A stretch of DNA of 34,142 bases from Pseudoroseomonas ludipueritiae (GTDB taxonomy: Bacteria > Pseudomonadota > Alphaproteobacteria > Acetobacterales > Acetobacteraceae): the NCBI RefSeq assembly GCF_014490445.1, contig NZ_JACTUZ010000034.1, forward strand, positions 1 through 34,142, given 5' to 3'. The translations under genes and the position numbers were made by a program. Position 1 is the first letter of the stretch, and each line of letters begins with the position of its first letter. The notes below the pieces were generated by a model, which did no database searches, was not told where the DNA came from, and saw only the letters and a program-made list of their open reading frames with translations. Below, in pieces: positions 19,917-27,027 of this stretch.

Positions 19917-20705
19917 CTAGGCCGGCAGCGGCTCCAGCACCCGGCTGCGCGGCAGGGTCAGCCAGGCACGGGCGCCGATGCCGGGCACGGCCTCTATGGT
20001 CAGGTCGCCGCCATGGGCGCGCATCAGGTCATGCGCCACCACCAGCCCCAGGCCCAGCCCACGGGTGCCGCGGCCCAGGGCCAGCCCGTTCAGATCCTCC
20101 GCCGCATGGCCGGCGCCGTCATCCTCCACCACGATGGCCACGCTTTCATCGGCCCGCACCAGCCGCATCTGCACCGAATCGCCATCCCCTGTCTGGCGCA
20201 CCGCCCGGGCCAGCACCTGCCGCAGCGCACCACTCAATGCCCGCCGGTCGGCGCTGAGGGTCAGGCCACGCAGCTCCGGCGCCACCTGCCAGTGGCGGCG
20301 GCCGGGGGTCAGGGCCTGCACGATATGGCCGATCACCTCGTCCAGCACCGGGCCGAGGGGGGTGGCGTCCTCCTTCAGCACACGGGGGCCGGCGCCCTGG
20401 GCCAGCAGGTCGGAAACATCGGCGGAAAGCCCCATGAGGGCCCGTGCGCGGCCTTCCAACCCGGTGTCGCGCGCGGCGCCGGCGGTGGTGCATGGCGCGG
20501 TGGCATAGCCCAGCAGCGCAAGGCCATGGCCCTGCATCTCCTGCGCGAGCAGGCCCAGGTAGCGGCTGCGCGCTTCCAGCACCTGCTCAACGGCGCGGCT
20601 ACGTTGCTCGGCGCGGCGGCGCTCCAGCACCGCCCCAAGGGCGAGAAGGGCCAAGGCCAGCATGCCCGCGCCGCTGAGCAGCAGGATCGGTAAGGAGGAC
20701 TCCAT
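19917..20705 (-). CDS. Degenerate sensor-histidine-kinase-like membrane protein
   Basis: A 262-aa protein with one N-terminal membrane helix (about 5-27), a coiled segment (LERRRAEQRSRAVEQVLEAR), a dimerisation-like helix and a C-terminal HATPase_c domain. The ATP-lid glycines are present: VEDDGAGH (G1, about 193-200) and GRGTRGLGLGLVVAHDLM (G2, about 211-228), then HGGDLTIEAVPGIGARAWLTLP. The phospho-acceptor His is replaced: the motif reads LLAQEMQGH, with Gln55 where the His of the H-box should be. The N-box reads DRRALSGALRQVLARAV, with Gln163 and Arg167 in place of the Asn residues. No periplasmic sensor domain or response regulator is adjacent. The start is taken as the ATG at 20705 just before the membrane helix, although the frame extends to 20771. 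It may bind ATP or a kinase partner rather than autophosphorylate. Confidence 0.75.
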   Translation of the reverse strand: MESSLPILLLSGAGMLALALLALGAVLERRRAEQRSRAVEQVLEARSRYLGLLAQEMQGHGLALLGYATAPCTTAGAARDTGLEGRARALMGLSADVSDLLAQGAGPRVLKEDATPLGPVLDEVIGHIVQALTPGRRHWQVAPELRGLTLSADRRALSGALRQVLARAVRQTGDGDSVQMRLVRADESVAIVVEDDGAGHAAEDLNGLALGRGTRGLGLGLVVAHDLMRAHGGDLTIEAVPGIGARAWLTLPRSRVLEPLPA

Positions 20706-20775
20706 GCCTTCATGCTGTGGGAGAAAGGTGAACGGAACCTTAACGCCAGGCTCGAAAATGAGACGCCGCAATCAC

Positions 20776-20809
20776 GAAAAAGGGCGCTCCCGCATGGCGG
20801 AAGCGCCCT
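20776..20809 (-). terminator. Rho-independent terminator of rpmB
   Basis: On the minus strand AGGGCGCT/AGCGCCCT pairs, extended by an inner CCGC/GCGG, with a CAT loop, and TTTTT follows. It lies 25 bp after the rpmB stop, a textbook intrinsic terminator. Confidence 0.9.
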
Positions 20810-20833
20810 GATCTCGTCCTGCTGGAAGCAGGT

Positions 20834-21145
20834 TCAGGCGGCGGCAGCGGCGGCCGTGGCCTTCTTCGCCTGGGCGCGCTGGATGCGGCGCTTCAGGACC
20901 TGCGCCTCTTCCGGCAGGTTCCGGTTCGGCGTGCCGAGCAGGAAGGCGTCCAGGCCGCCATTGTGCTCGATCGTGCGGATACCGTTGGTGGAGAGACGGA
21001 TCTGGATCGAGGTGCCCAGCACGTCGGAGAAGAAGGACGTCTCCTGCAGGTTCGGCAGGAAGCGGCGGCGCGTCTTGTTGTTGGCGTGGCTGACGTTGTT
21101 GCCAGCCTGGACGCCCTTACCGGTGATCGCGCAACGGCGAGCCAT
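20834..21145 (-). CDS. rpmB: 50S ribosomal protein L28
   Basis: L28 is a component of the large ribosomal subunit. It has 103 aa: [34 protein letters not shown] is the classic L28 start, followed by [20 protein letters not shown] and an alanine-rich tail typical of longer alphaproteobacterial versions. AGAGGG precedes the ATG. It has its own promoter and intrinsic terminator, so it is probably a monocistronic unit. Only the first of the possible Zn-type cysteines remains, so this looks like a C-minus form. rpmG (L33) is not adjacent. Confidence 0.97.
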   Translation of the reverse strand: MARRCAITGKGVQAGNNVSHANNKTRRRFLPNLQETSFFSDVLGTSIQIRLSTNGIRTIEHNGGLDAFLLGTPNRNLPEEAQVLKRRIQRAQAKKATAAAAAA

Positions 21146-21222
21146 GGCAGTACCCTCTAAATTTCGGCAGGCTGGGCACGCACGGGCACCACTCGCCTTG
21201 ATCGATGGAGAACAGGAGGCGG

Positions 21223-21251
21223 CGTATGGCCCGCCTGCCTCACTGAGTCAA
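21223..21251 (-). promoter_or_regulatory. Predicted sigma-70-type promoter of rpmB
   Basis: On the minus strand TTGACT (-35, 21246-21251), 17 bp, CATACG (-10, 21223-21228). The start would be near 21216, about 70 nt before the rpmB ATG. Confidence 0.55.
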
Positions 21252-21270
21252 GGATTCGGAAGCGCGGGCT

Positions 21271-21537
21271 TCAGCCGTTGCCGGCGGTCGGCGGGCTGGA
21301 CTGGCGCAGTTCCTCCAGCTCCCCCGATTCGACCGAGGCCAGCGCGCTGCGCAGCACATTGGCGATGGCCTGGTCCTTCATGCTGCGGGCCATCAGCCCC
21401 AGCGCGCCGCCCAGCAGGGCGGAGGCCACCGAGATCGGCGCGATATTCTGCCCCACCATGTATTCGATGGCCTTGTCCACCACCGAACCGGCGTGGCTGA
21501 GGTCCTCGGGGGCCATTCCCTGCGGATCGAGTTGCAT
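21271..21537 (-). CDS. Small hypothetical protein (88 aa)
   Basis: An 88-aa protein opening MQLDPQGMAPEDLSHAGSVV. The middle, QNIAPISVASALLGGALGLMARSM, is moderately hydrophobic and could be an amphipathic or membrane-associated helix. The end is acidic and Ser/Pro-rich (SVESGELEELRQSS). AGGAGGG lies 5 nt before the ATG, a strong ribosome-binding site. It lies 81 bp downstream of the Atm1-type exporter on the same strand and upstream of rpmB's own promoter, so it may be the tail of the exporter transcript. I do not recognise the family. Coding is supported by the ribosome-binding site, codon pattern and position. Confidence 0.72.
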   Translation of the reverse strand: MQLDPQGMAPEDLSHAGSVVDKAIEYMVGQNIAPISVASALLGGALGLMARSMKDQAIANVLRSALASVESGELEELRQSSPPTAGNG

Positions 21538-21618
21538 GCTGTGCCCTCCTGGATACCCGGCGTCACATAGTCAGTGCGGGGCGGATGCGAAAGACCCGAA
21601 GGTGCGGCTTATCGACCT

Positions 21619-23478
21619 TCATGGCGCGACGCCCGCCTCCCGCGCCGCCTCCTGCGCGGCGGCGGCGGCCTCGGCGGCGGCCACGGCCTCGGACTGGCGG
21701 CGCCACATCTGGGCATAGAGCCCGTCCTGCGCCATCAGCGCCATGTGGCTGCCGCGCTCCGCGATGCGGCCCTCGGCCAGCACGATGATCTCATCCGCCT
21801 CCACCACGGTGGAGAGCCGGTGCGCGATGACCAGCGTGGTGCGCCCGGCCGAGACGCCGCGCAGCGCCGCCTGGATCTCCTGCTCCGTGCGGGTATCCAG
21901 CGCGCTGGTGGCTTCGTCCAGGATCAGGATGCGCGGGTCCTTCAGGATGGTGCGGGCGATGGCCACGCGCTGCTTCTCGCCGCCCGAGAGCTTCAGCCCG
22001 CGTTCGCCCACGCGGGTGTTGTAGCCATCCGGCAGGCGCAGCACGAAGTCATGCACCTGCGCCAGCTTCGCCGCTTGCTCGATCTCGGCATCGGTGGCGC
22101 CAGGGCGGCCATAGGCGATGTTGTAGCGGATGGTGTCGTTGAACAGCACGGTGTCCTGCGGCACCACGCCGATGGCGGCGCGCAGGCTGTCCTGCGTCAC
22201 GCTGCGGATGTCATGGCCATCGATGCGGATGGAGCCGCCCTGCGCGTCATAGAAGCGGAACAGCAGGCGGGAGATGGTGGACTTCCCCGCCCCCGTCGGA
22301 CCCACGATGGCTAGCGTCTTGCCGGGCGGCACGCTGACGGAGACACCCTTCAGGATGATGCGGTCGGGCCGGTAGCCGAAGCGGACGTTGTCCAGTTCCA
22401 GCGCGCCGGGGCCGGGCGGCAGGGGCTTGGCGCCAGGGGCATCGGCGACCTCGCGCTCCTCCCGCATCAGGGTGAACATGGCTTCCATGTCCGTCAGGCC
22501 CTGCTTCAACTCGCGGTACACGAAGCCGAGGAAGTTCAGCGGCAGGTAGAGCTGGATCAGGTAGGTATTCACCAGCACGAAGTCGCCCACCGTCATGCTG
22601 CCGTTCTGCACGCCGCGCGCGGCCATCAGCATCACCGCCGTCAGGCCCAGCGCGATGATCGCGGCCTGGCCCATGTTCAGGTAGTTCAGCGTGACCTCGG
22701 AGCGGATATAGGCGCCCTCGTAGCGCGCCAGAGAGGCGTCGTAGCGGCGCTCCTCATGCTTCTCGTTGCCGAAATACTTCACCGTCTCGTAGTTCAGCAG
22801 GCTGTCGACGGCCTTGGTATTGGCATCCTGGTCCATCTCGTTCATCGCGCGCCGGAAGCGTAGCCGCCAGTCGGTGAAGACCAGCGTGAAGGCGATGTAG
22901 AGCCCGATGGTGACCAGCGTGACCACGGCGAAGGACCAGTCGAACATCCCCCAGAGGATGAAGGCGACCATCAGCACCTCGAGCAGCGTCGGGATGATGC
23001 TGAAGACCATGTAGTCCAGCACGAAGTTGATGCCCTTGGTGCCGCGCTCGATCAGGCGCGACAACCCGCCGGTCTGCCGGTCCAGGTGGAAGCGCAGCGA
23101 GAGCGCGTGCAGGTGATGGAAGACCTGCAAGGCGATGACGCGCGCCGCCCGCGCCTGCACCCGCACGAAAACCGCGTCCCGCAGTTCCGCGAACCAGGAG
23201 GAGGCGACGCGCAGCAGGCCGTAGCCCAGCACCAGCGCGATAGGGATGGCCACCATGGCGGCGGCACCCTGCTTCGGCGTCAGGGCATCCACGGCGCGGG
23301 CATAGACGATGGGCACCAGCACATTGGCGCCCTTGGCCAGCAGCATCAGCACCAGGGCGATGACGACGCGCGCCTTCAGCCCGCCCTCGCCCTTGGGCCA
23401 GAGATAGGGAGCAAGGGTGCGCAAAGTTGAAGCATGGCCGCGCGCGGTGGCGGGCGCGGCTTTGGTCTCGGGGGGCAA
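21619..23478 (-). CDS. Atm1-type ABC exporter (heavy-metal/glutathione type)
   Basis: A 619-aa half-transporter with fused membrane and nucleotide-binding domains, working as a homodimer. Six membrane helices span about 37-310. The segment LNYETVKYFGNEKHE (228-242) is a hallmark of the Atm1/ABCB7/HMT1 subfamily. The nucleotide-binding domain has Walker A GPTGAGKST (393-401), Q-loop Gln441, signature LSGGE (497-501), Walker B ILILDE (517-522) and H-loop His553, all intact. Bacterial Atm1 proteins export glutathione derivatives and metal conjugates; mitochondrial relatives support cytosolic Fe-S assembly. The start is TTG at 23478 with GGAG 9 nt upstream. It is divergent from the Nudix gene. 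The actual substrate cannot be read from sequence. Confidence 0.93.
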   Translation of the reverse strand: MPPETKAAPATARGHASTLRTLAPYLWPKGEGGLKARVVIALVLMLLAKGANVLVPIVYARAVDALTPKQGAAAMVAIPIALVLGYGLLRVASSWFAELRDAVFVRVQARAARVIALQVFHHLHALSLRFHLDRQTGGLSRLIERGTKGINFVLDYMVFSIIPTLLEVLMVAFILWGMFDWSFAVVTLVTIGLYIAFTLVFTDWRLRFRRAMNEMDQDANTKAVDSLLNYETVKYFGNEKHEERRYDASLARYEGAYIRSEVTLNYLNMGQAAIIALGLTAVMLMAARGVQNGSMTVGDFVLVNTYLIQLYLPLNFLGFVYRELKQGLTDMEAMFTLMREEREVADAPGAKPLPPGPGALELDNVRFGYRPDRIILKGVSVSVPPGKTLAIVGPTGAGKSTISRLLFRFYDAQGGSIRIDGHDIRSVTQDSLRAAIGVVPQDTVLFNDTIRYNIAYGRPGATDAEIEQAAKLAQVHDFVLRLPDGYNTRVGERGLKLSGGEKQRVAIARTILKDPRILILDEATSALDTRTEQEIQAALRGVSAGRTTLVIAHRLSTVVEADEIIVLAEGRIAERGSHMALMAQDGLYAQMWRRQSEAVAAAEAAAAAQEAAREAGVAP

Positions 23479-23548
23479 AGGGGAATACTCCGGGAAGTAG
23501 TCGTTGCCCGTTACATGGCGGCGGCGGTGGAGGCTGACAATGCATGGC

Positions 23549-23565
23549 GGTCCGGAACCCGGACC
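23549..23565. promoter_or_regulatory. Perfect 7-3-7 inverted repeat in the Atm1/Nudix intergenic region
   Basis: GGTCCGG-aac-CCGGACC lies in the 125-bp gap between two divergent starts. It could be an operator or a hairpin in the Nudix mRNA leader. Confidence 0.4.
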
Positions 23566-23603
23566 ATTGCCGCCGCCGCGCCGCCGCGCCAGAAACCAGG
23601 GCC

Positions 23604-24473
23604 ATGGAACCTGCTGCCACCCCCACCGGCTTCATGCGGCACATCGAGGCCTGCAACAATCTCCACTCCCCGGCGGGGCTGATCCCCTTCCGCATCGGGG
23701 GAGAGCAGGTGGGCTGGCTGCAGCCGGACCTGGCGCGCTGGCTGGCCTACCGGCCGCAGCATTTCCATTTCGACGCGGCGGGCGTGTCGCTCTCGGCCGG
23801 GCTGCGCGGCATCGCGCGGCGGGATGCCGCCCTGGCCGATGCCGTGAAGGGATTGGCCAAGGCCGGCCACCTGCGGGTGCGGGAAGAGCCCTTTGATGTG
23901 CGCGCGACGCCCGAAGGCCCGGTGCTGGCGCGGCTGGACCGCGGCGCCATCCCCGCCTTCGGCATCCAGGCCCAGGGGGTACACCTGAACGGGCTGGTGC
24001 GGCGGCCGGAGGGGCTGCACATCTGGCTCGGCTTCCGCTCCCGCACCAAGGCGGTGGCGCCGGGGCAATGGGACAACATCGTCGCCGGCGGCACGCCGGC
24101 CGGGCTGGACGCGGTGGAGACCCTGGCCAAGGAGGCCGGCGAGGAAGCGGGCCTGCCGCCGGAGATGGTGGCCCAGGCGCGGCGGGTGGCGCGGATCTCC
24201 TACAACATGCAGCAGCCGGATGGCGGGCTGCGCCGCGACATCCTGCATGTCTTCGACCTGGAGCTGCCGGAGGACTTCACCCCCACCCCGCATGACGACG
24301 AGGTGGAGCATTTCGAACTCTGGCCCGCCCAGCGGGTGCTGGAACTGGTGCGGGACACCGACACGGTGAAGTTCAACGTCAACCTGGTGCTGATCGACCT
24401 CTTCCTGCGCGAAGGGCTGATCGACCCCAATGGCGCCGAGGGCCGGGCGCTGGCCGCTGGCCTGCGGGACTGA
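23604..24473 (+). CDS. DUF4743/Nudix hydrolase, oxy-thiamine-diphosphatase-like
   Basis: A 289-aa protein with an N-terminal DUF4743 domain (FMRHIEACNNLHSPAGLIPFRI...LRGIARRDAALADAVKGL) and a C-terminal Nudix domain. The Nudix box reads GGTPAGLDAVETLAKEAGEEAGL. Its final REUxEExGU part is KEAGEEAG, with Lys for Arg as is usual in this branch. This architecture matches yeast YJR142W and its relatives, which hydrolyse oxidatively damaged thiamine diphosphate. The assignment is by family and not proven for this protein. The ATG at 23604 directly precedes the conserved start; an upstream in-frame ATG at 23544 adds non-conserved residues. The gene is followed by a GC hairpin and the PEP-CTERM control region. 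Confidence 0.87.
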   Translation: MEPAATPTGFMRHIEACNNLHSPAGLIPFRIGGEQVGWLQPDLARWLAYRPQHFHFDAAGVSLSAGLRGIARRDAALADAVKGLAKAGHLRVREEPFDVRATPEGPVLARLDRGAIPAFGIQAQGVHLNGLVRRPEGLHIWLGFRSRTKAVAPGQWDNIVAGGTPAGLDAVETLAKEAGEEAGLPPEMVAQARRVARISYNMQQPDGGLRRDILHVFDLELPEDFTPTPHDDEVEHFELWPAQRVLELVRDTDTVKFNVNLVLIDLFLREGLIDPNGAEGRALAAGLRD

Positions 24474-24476
24474 AGC

Positions 24477-24493
24477 GGGGCGCCGGCCGCCCC
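24477..24493 (+). terminator. GC hairpin after the Nudix gene
   Basis: GGGGCG/CGCCCC with a 5-nt loop starts 3 nt after the Nudix stop. It lacks a T tract; probably a weak or factor-assisted terminator. Confidence 0.4.
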
Positions 24494-24537
24494 TGCGCGA
24501 TGAAAGCGGCCGCCATTCATCGATCATGATGATGTTT

Positions 24538-24550
24538 TTCCAGGCTGGAA
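24538..24550. promoter_or_regulatory. 13-bp palindrome, candidate upstream activator site
   Basis: TTCCAGgCTGGAA is a perfect inverted repeat 166 bp upstream of the sigma-54 -24 element. That distance and symmetry suit an enhancer-binding protein dimer. The assignment is inference; I see no second close copy. Confidence 0.35.
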
Positions 24551-24686
24551 TTTTCACTCTGAAGGCGAAAACACAGCCCCGGCCTCTTCCGAAGCCCCAA
24601 GGGTGATCGGCAAATTTATGGCCCAGCCTTAGATTGCTGAGTCGAAATATTTTACGCCGCACGATCCCTTGAGGAATATGGATAAA

Positions 24687-24699
24687 TAAGCTTTTGATT
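24687..24699 (-). promoter_or_regulatory. Candidate IHF-binding site
   Basis: TAAGCTTTTGATT matches the reverse of the IHF consensus (YAANNNNTTGATW) at every defined position. It sits in AT-rich DNA 16 bp upstream of the sigma-54 -24 element, where IHF bends DNA to bring an enhancer-bound activator to the polymerase. Confidence 0.5.
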
Positions 24700-24715
24700 T
24701 AATTCGTATTTTTCT

Positions 24716-24732
24716 TTGGCATCGGTATTGCA
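24716..24732 (+). promoter_or_regulatory. Predicted sigma-54 (-24/-12) promoter of the PEP-CTERM gene
   Basis: TTGGCATCGGTATTGCA fits TTGGCACGNNNNTTGCW except for one or two bases between the two elements. The essential GG and GC doublets are 10 bp apart, as required. Transcription would start about 24743, leaving a leader of about 39 nt. RpoN-dependent control of PEP-CTERM genes (with PrsK/PrsR) is described in other bacteria. Confidence 0.65.
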
Positions 24733-24743
24733 AGAGATCTCGC

Positions 24744-24757
24744 GGGGCACGTGCCCC
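24744..24757. promoter_or_regulatory. Perfect 14-bp palindrome at the predicted start of transcription
   Basis: GGGGCACGTGCCCC starts one base after the predicted sigma-54 start site. It could be a repressor operator or, in RNA, pair between transcripts or between its own arms. Confidence 0.45.
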
Positions 24758-24781
24758 TAAGCCGCAGTGTGGAGATCACCG

Positions 24782-25447
24782 ATGACATCATTCAAATGGC
24801 TTGGTACGGCGATCCTCGCCGGCTTTGCCTGCCTCAGCATCTCGGCCGCCCAGGCCGCCCCCGTCGTCTCGAACCCGACCTTCACCGCCGGGGCCCTGAC
24901 CTTCGACACCTTCACCGTGTCCGTGACGAGCTTCGGGCAGGCCTTCCCGAACGCGGATGACCAGGTCAACGTCAACCTGATCCCCGGCAATCCCAGCCCG
25001 GGGCTGGAGTTCTCGAGCGGCTTCATCGCCCAGAACAACGGCTTCAGCGATGCGGCGATCTCCTACGTCGTCCGCGGCGCCACGGCGGTGAGCTCCGTCG
25101 GCCTCTCCTTCGATGGCAGCTTCCTCGGCCAGGCGATCGCCTCCGTGACGGAAACCATCTGGGCTGACGCCGCGCGGACGATCATGATCGGCCAGGCCTA
25201 TGTTTCCTGCGCGATCGCCGGCTGCAGCCTGTCCGATGTCGTGACGCTGAGCGGTTCCTACGAGACGCTCTACATCACCAAGGACATCAACGTGAGCGCC
25301 TTCGTGCAGGGCGACCGCGCGCAGACCAGCATCATCAACCAGACCTTCAACCCCACCCCGGTTCCGGAGCCCGCGACCCTCGCGCTCTTCGGCACGGGCC
25401 TGGCGGCCCTGGGCCTGGTGCGCCGGAAGCGCAGCAAGGCCGCCTAA
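24782..25447 (+). CDS. PEP-CTERM sorting-domain protein
   Basis: A 221-aa exported protein. The signal peptide MTSFKWLGTAILAGFACLSI ends near AAQA|AP. A beta-rich Ser/Thr/Asn-rich ectodomain follows (VSVTSFGQAFPNADDQVNVN, LEFSSGFIAQNNGFSDAAIS), with a possible disulfide loop CAIAGC. The C-terminus is a textbook PEP-CTERM tripartite signal: VPEPATLALFGTGLAALGLV then RRKRSKAA. Exosortase cuts such tails and the proteins end up at the surface with exopolysaccharide. No exosortase or EPS gene lies in this window. GGAG 8 nt before the ATG at 24782 favours it over the in-frame GTG at 24767. The ectodomain family is not recognised. The predicted sigma-54/IHF promoter region lies directly upstream and an intrinsic terminator follows. 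Confidence 0.9.
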   Translation: MTSFKWLGTAILAGFACLSISAAQAAPVVSNPTFTAGALTFDTFTVSVTSFGQAFPNADDQVNVNLIPGNPSPGLEFSSGFIAQNNGFSDAAISYVVRGATAVSSVGLSFDGSFLGQAIASVTETIWADAARTIMIGQAYVSCAIAGCSLSDVVTLSGSYETLYITKDINVSAFVQGDRAQTSIINQTFNPTPVPEPATLALFGTGLAALGLVRRKRSKAA

Positions 25448-25469
25448 AGGCCAGCGACCAGCAACTGAA

Positions 25470-25499
25470 AAGGGCCGGACCCGCATGGGTCCGGCCCTT
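25470..25499. terminator. Bidirectional terminator between the PEP-CTERM and SYLF genes
   Basis: A perfect 13-bp stem (AAGGGCCGGACCC / GGGTCCGGCCCTT) with a GCAT loop. It is followed by CCTTTA on the + strand and TTTT on the - strand, so it should stop both convergent genes. Confidence 0.88.
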
Positions 25500-25515
25500 C
25501 CTTTATGGCGGCGCC

Positions 25516-26319
25516 TCAGCGCAGCGGCGTGGACTGCACCCCGCCCTGGCTGGCCTGGGGCTGGTAGGTCGGCATGGCCTCACCCTGCGGCTGGGCGGGC
25601 TGCGGCGGCACGGCGCCCTGCGCGGGCGGGCCGAAGCGCATCAGCATGCCACGCAGCGGATCGGCGCCCGGATTATGCGCGGCCATGTCGATCACGATCT
25701 GCCTCGCCGAATAGCCCTGGCCATAATAAGCGCGGTTCGACTCGCTGCGGTTGCTCATCAGGGAGCCGTCCAGCGATAGGCCAGCGTAAAGGCCGCGGCT
25801 TCTGGCGACCGTGACGATATCGGCACCCACCGCCGCCGTGGTGGAGCCGGCGATGCCGCCGCCGATGGTCGCCACCGCGACCGAGGCATCGGCGCCGATC
25901 TTGAACTGGCTGTCCAGCAGCGCGCCCAGGCCCTTGTTGGTCAGGATCATCATCATGACCTGCGCGTCCTGCACGCCGATCTGGAAGCCGATGGAACCCG
26001 CGCCCAGCGTATAGAAGGCCGGCGAGGACCAGGACCCTCCCCCGTCCCGTGCCAGCAGCACGCAATCGCCGCCCTGGCCGCCCAGGATGAAGCCGGCACG
26101 GAAGATGCGCGGGCAGACCATCACGGCCCGGGCCCGGCGCAGCAGGCTCTGCGCATCGGTCTGCGGCCCTTCGGAGCCGCTGAGCATTTCCTGCACCGTC
26201 AGGGTGGCGCGATCCACCAGCACCTGCTCCTCACCCTGGGCGGTGCCGGCGCAGGCAGGCAGTACCAGTGCCAGGGCCATCACGGCCCCCCGGGCTTTCA
26301 GGGAGATAGAGCGCTGCAT
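25516..26319 (-). CDS. SYLF (Ysc84-type) domain lipoprotein
   Basis: A 267-aa exported protein. The signal ends in a lipobox-like VLPACAG, so it is probably a lipoprotein. The SYLF domain (about 65-215) shows RARAVMVCPRIFRAGFILGGQGGDCVLL, WSSPAFYTLGAGSIGFQIGVQDAQVMM, FKIGADASVAVATIGGG and SRGLYAGLSLDGSLM, close to the lipid-binding Ysc84/SH3YL1 family. The C-terminal tail is Pro/Gln-rich (PPQPAQPQGEAMPTYQPQ). GGAGG lies 5 nt before the ATG at 26319; upstream in-frame ATGs do not fit the signal peptide. It lies 78 bp downstream of the histidine phosphatase. The cellular role of bacterial SYLF proteins is poorly known; phosphoinositide-like lipid binding is known for eukaryotic members. Confidence 0.88.
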   Translation of the reverse strand: MQRSISLKARGAVMALALVLPACAGTAQGEEQVLVDRATLTVQEMLSGSEGPQTDAQSLLRRARAVMVCPRIFRAGFILGGQGGDCVLLARDGGGSWSSPAFYTLGAGSIGFQIGVQDAQVMMMILTNKGLGALLDSQFKIGADASVAVATIGGGIAGSTTAAVGADIVTVARSRGLYAGLSLDGSLMSNRSESNRAYYGQGYSARQIVIDMAAHNPGADPLRGMLMRFGPPAQGAVPPQPAQPQGEAMPTYQPQASQGGVQSTPLR

Positions 26320-26397
26320 GAAAGACCTCCGCCAAACCTTTGGCATGACATGGACTTCCAGCGCGGGCGTGGCAAGCCAAACTTGCGCCAACACCGC

Positions 26398-27027
26398 TCA
26401 GGGCAGGCTCAGCGGCGGCTCCTCGTTCACCGAAACCACGCGCCAGTCGCCCTGGTGCCATTCCAGCCGCGTCAGCGACAGGTTCTTGACCGAGAACTGG
26501 AAAGCCTGGTGCGGGTCCAGCCGCAAGGCATAGGCCAGCGCGGCGCGGATGGAGCCGCCATGGGCAATCACCACCACATCCTGCCCCGGCATCTGCTCCA
26601 CCATATCCTCCAGCGCCGGGCCGACGCGGCCGATCACATCGGACAGCGCCTCTCCGCCGGGCGGCCGCTCATCGGCGGCATGGGGCCAGAAGGGATGCGG
26701 CGGGGCGGTCAGGCGGGCGGTGAATTCCTCATGCGTGATACCCTGCCATTCCCCCAGGTGCTGCTCCACGAAGCGCGGCTCCACCTCCGGCTCCACCATG
26801 CGGTAGCCGGCGGCGAAGATGGCGGCGGCGGTGGAGCGGGTGCGCGCCAACGGCGTGGTGAACCAGCGCGCGCCTTCCGGCAGGCGCGCGGCCAGCCACT
26901 GATAGGCGGCGCTGTCCTGCGCCAGGGCCATGGCGCAGATGGATACATCCATGTCGCCATACATCACGGTTCTCGCCGAAGGCTCGACGATGGCGTGGCG
27001 GATCAGAAAGAAGCGGGTCGGGTTCAC
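26398..27027 (-). CDS. Histidine phosphatase superfamily protein
   Basis: A 209-aa phosphoglycerate-mutase-like enzyme. The phospho-acceptor motif is RFFLIRHAIVEPS (Arg10-His11, RHA rather than the commoner RHG). The second Arg lies in FTTPLARTRSTAAAI, the acid catalyst region is EQHLGEWQG, and the second His is in VVVIAHGGSIRAAL. This set is complete, so the enzyme should be active on a phosphoester. Substrates in this family range from cobalamin intermediates (CobC) to sugar phosphates and cannot be told from sequence. The start is GTG at 27027, fixed by the motif's usual N-terminal position; the ribosome-binding site is weak. It lies upstream of, and on the same strand as, the SYLF lipoprotein gene. 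Confidence 0.85.
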   Translation of the reverse strand: MNPTRFFLIRHAIVEPSARTVMYGDMDVSICAMALAQDSAAYQWLAARLPEGARWFTTPLARTRSTAAAIFAAGYRMVEPEVEPRFVEQHLGEWQGITHEEFTARLTAPPHPFWPHAADERPPGGEALSDVIGRVGPALEDMVEQMPGQDVVVIAHGGSIRAALAYALRLDPHQAFQFSVKNLSLTRLEWHQGDWRVVSVNEEPPLSLP

